From the NCBI RefSeq assembly GCF_900188385.1, contig NZ_FZOI01000006.1, forward strand, positions 161,858-225,857: a stretch of 64,000 bases of DNA, given 5' to 3'. Source of the DNA: Azospirillum sp. RU38E (GTDB lineage Bacteria > Pseudomonadota > Alphaproteobacteria > Azospirillales > Azospirillaceae). The notes beneath the pieces were generated by a model. The model searched no databases, was not told the DNA's origin, and saw nothing but the letters and a program-made list of their open reading frames with translations. Positions within the stretch are counted from its first letter, which is position 1. Every line of letters starts with the position of its first letter. The position numbers and the translations under genes were made by a program. This document shows positions 62,122 to 64,000 of this stretch, piece by piece.

Positions 62122-62655
62122 ATGGGCGGGGAGAATGAGCGTTTGGCGGCAGCCGACGATCCGGTCGCGCGGGTGGATGCGCTGCGGCCGGCGCAGCTTG
62201 ACCGTACCCTGGGCTTTCTGATCAGCATGGCCCGGCAATTCATCCATCGCGGCTTTGTGCAGCGCTTTGCCGAGGTCGATCTGACGCCCAATCTCTATTC
62301 GATCCTGGCCTTGCTGGAGGCGAACGGCGCCTGCCGCCTGTCCGATATCGGCGCGGCACTGGGGATTTTGCAGACCAATCTGGTCAAGCGGGTGGATGAG
62401 CTGGTGGAGCGCGGCTTTGTCACCCGGCAGGCCGATCCGGTTGACCGGCGGGCCAAGGCGCTGGTGCTGACACCGGCCGGGCGGGATTTTCTGGTCCGCC
62501 TGCACGCCATCCATGATGAATGGGAGGCAATGCTGGTGCAGCGTCTGGGCACCGATGATCATCAGCTTCTGCTGGCCCTGCTGCAGAAACTGCTGTTCGG
62601 TGAACGTCTGGACGGGGAACCGGATCACCCGCCGGCGTTGCTGGACGAGGATTGA
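62122..62655 (+). CDS. MarR family transcriptional regulator
   Basis: The 177-residue protein has the MarR winged-helix core: ILALLEANGACRLSDIGAAL, GILQTNLVKRVDELVERGFV, RQADPVDRRAKALVLTPAGR. ATG 62122 follows GGAGAGAG; the frame is open further upstream, but earlier starts would overlap the operator region. Divergent transcription from the TonB receptor with a palindrome between them indicates local, probably ligand-relieved repression. Confidence 0.92.
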   Translation: MGGENERLAAADDPVARVDALRPAQLDRTLGFLISMARQFIHRGFVQRFAEVDLTPNLYSILALLEANGACRLSDIGAALGILQTNLVKRVDELVERGFVTRQADPVDRRAKALVLTPAGRDFLVRLHAIHDEWEAMLVQRLGTDDHQLLLALLQKLLFGERLDGEPDHPPALLDED

Positions 62656-62664
62656 TAGGCAGAA

Positions 62665-62699
62665 AAAAGCCCCGGCGGTTGGTTGCCGCCGGGGCTTTT
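62665..62699 (+). terminator. Rho-independent terminator of marR
   Basis: AAAAGCCCCGGCGG, loop TTGGTTG, CCGCCGGGGCTTTT: a perfect 14-base stem with a T-tract, just after the marR stop. Confidence 0.92.
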
Positions 62700-62718
62700 C
62701 GGTCTCCCTCTGATCTCA

Positions 62719-62875
62719 TACCAATCTCCCTTGATCGTGACCGATCCAGGGAGATTTTTGTTCCCTCAGACGCCGGGCGCTGCCATCCGGCAGCTTGGCT
62801 TACGCGCCATGTGGCGCGGGCCGGCAGTCGCCGGCCTCCACCCCACCGAAAGGTCAACCTTTCGGTGGGGTGGTA
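62719..62875 (+). repeat. Dispersed 157-bp structured repeat, copy 4
   Basis: It starts TACCAATCTCCC and ends GGGGTGGTA. The final hairpin is CCACCCCACCGAAAGG with CCTTTCGGTGGGGTGG. The right end touches the stop codon (TGA on the minus strand, 62876-62878) of the adhesin gene. Confidence 0.9.
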
Positions 62876-64000
62876 TCAATCCTTGAAGCTGATCAGCGGG
62901 TCTGCTGCGGCGGCGGCAGCCGGGTCCAGAAGCAGCGGGCGTTCCCGCCCGTCATCACGGCCGGTGTCCAGGCCGGTATCCACCCGCAGCACATCCAGCC
63001 GCTGGCGTTCCACCAGTGCTGCCAAGCCGAAGACCGGGCGGCCGGCAAACAGATAGGTGCCAGTGCGGTTGCCCGCCACCTGCACCAGATCGGCCGCGTC
63101 GGCCCCACTGATGCCGGCAATGCTGCCATTGGCGCTGAACAGGCCGCTGCCGCGATAGGTCAGGGCGCCGGCCTGCACGGTTCCAGCATCGGCCCGGCCA
63201 TTGGTCACCAGCTCCAGCGTCCGGCTCAACCGCAGCGGGCCGCTGCCGGTCAGGCGGGTGCCGGCGGTCAGCGTGGCATTCTGCGCATTGATACCGGCCA
63301 CGGCCAGGGCCCGGCCGGCCGACAGCGCCAGATTGGCCCCCGCCACCGTCGCCAGGCTGACATCGCCTGTGCCCGTGACTGTGACATCCTGCGTCGCCGT
63401 GACGGCGCCTGCCGACAGGCTGCCACCGGCATTGACGGTCACCTGACGGCCACCGATGCCGGCCAGCGTTGCCCCCTTGCCAGCGGTGATGCTCACATCC
63501 TGGCTGGCGCTGATAGTGCCGGCGGTCAAAGCCTCCGTCCCTGCCAGGGTGATGCTGGCCGCCGACAGGGTGCCGGTATTCAGCCGCGTGGCATTGGCCG
63601 CCAGCACACCCGTCACCGATACGGGTGCTGCAAAGCCCACCGTGGCGCCAGCTACATCCAGGCCGGTCAATCCACTGACCGGCCCGCCCAGGGTGCTGTT
63701 CGCCTTGCCGCTGCGGATGGTCAGTTGATAAGGCCCGCTGACCGCGGCAGTCAGCACAATATCATCACCCGCAGCCCCTGCTGTGGAAACGCGGCTGTCG
63801 CCGGTCAGGGTCAGCGGCCCGCCAAGACGGATGGTGCCGCCCGTGGTGCTGACCAGATTACCGGCCAGCCGGACGTTGCCAGCATAATCCTGCTGCCCCG
63901 TCGTCGTGACGCTGCCCACCGTAACGGTGGCCCCACCGGCGGAGAGGAACTTCAACGCCGTCGTGCCACCGACGGCACCGCCAAAGCTCACCGCACCCTT
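62876..64000 (-). CDS. Filamentous-haemagglutinin-like adhesin, C-terminal part (cut by window end)
   Basis: The frame is open to the right edge, so about 374 C-terminal residues are visible. The sequence is Gly/Ala/Thr/Val-rich with short repeating beta-strand motifs (LAGNLVSTTGGTIRLGGPLT, ITAGKGATLAGIGGRQVTVN, ALTYRGSGLFSANGSIAGIS), the pattern of a right-handed beta-helix in large exported adhesins. The end (LLLDPAAAAAADPLISFKD) has no obvious anchor. It is likely secreted by a two-partner or similar system encoded outside the window. Confidence 0.8.
   Translation of the reverse strand, partial: KGAVSFGGAVGGTTALKFLSAGGATVTVGSVTTTGQQDYAGNVRLAGNLVSTTGGTIRLGGPLTLTGDSRVSTAGAAGDDIVLTAAVSGPYQLTIRSGKANSTLGGPVSGLTGLDVAGATVGFAAPVSVTGVLAANATRLNTGTLSAASITLAGTEALTAGTISASQDVSITAGKGATLAGIGGRQVTVNAGGSLSAGAVTATQDVTVTGTGDVSLATVAGANLALSAGRALAVAGINAQNATLTAGTRLTGSGPLRLSRTLELVTNGRADAGTVQAGALTYRGSGLFSANGSIAGISGADAADLVQVAGNRTGTYLFAGRPVFGLAALVERQRLDVLRVDTGLDTGRDDGRERPLLLDPAAAAAADPLISFKD

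Overview
The window is high-GC DNA from a motile Gram-negative alphaproteobacterium. The evidence is several TonB-dependent receptors, an Mla/MCE lipid-transport operon, a type II secretion system and a flagellar cluster. Gene content and codon use fit Rhodospirillales/Azospirillaceae (Niveispirillum- or Azospirillum-like); this placement is an inference and no rRNA is present. No rRNA, tRNA or CRISPR array was found.

Layout. (1) 0-13.8 kb is a glycan-utilisation locus: a TonB-dependent receptor (cut by the window start), a GH89 alpha-N-acetylglucosaminidase overlapping an HGSNAT-type membrane acetyltransferase, a Tat-exported GH3 beta-glucosidase, a LacI regulator, a GH144/glycoamylase-like enzyme and a second receptor. 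Three near-identical LacI-type operators lie upstream of the GH3 gene/lacI pair and of the second receptor. (2) 14.1-17.5 kb is a four-gene Mla/MCE operon (permease, ATPase, MCE protein, lipoprotein), followed by a gmhB-like phosphatase. (3) 18.3-36.6 kb is a mosaic island of cell-surface glycan genes: a three-domain glycosyltransferase, a pyruvyl transferase, a STELLO-like transferase, two methyltransferases and a sulfotransferase-like protein carrying 13 tandem 105-bp coiled-coil repeats. It also holds a tail-fibre-like trio, broken genes and IS remnants. Its two edges are inverted copies of the same IS110-family left end. (4) 37.2-46.9 kb is a flagellar cluster (flgD, flgE, two unnamed genes, flgK, flgL, flagellin, fliD, fliS) ending in an ECF sigma factor and a small partner. 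A shared bipartite promoter-like motif precedes flgD and the flagellin gene. The island may modify flagellin or surface polysaccharide; this is inferred from proximity only. (5) 47.2-57.8 kb is a type II secretion cluster, gspEFHIJKLMN-G-O on the minus strand with gspD divergent and no recognisable gspC. It could export hydrolases such as those in region 1, but that is not shown. (6) 57.9-62.7 kb is a MarR-controlled unit: TonB receptor, cyclase-family hydrolase and FAH-family hydrolase. (7) The right edge holds the C-terminal end of a large filamentous-haemagglutinin-like adhesin.

The most unusual feature is a dispersed ~159-bp structured repeat, with four full copies and one half copy. It has TACCA...TGGTA terminal inverted repeats and a terminal hairpin that varies in sequence while keeping its pairing. 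In every full copy one end sits exactly against a stop codon of a neighbouring gene.
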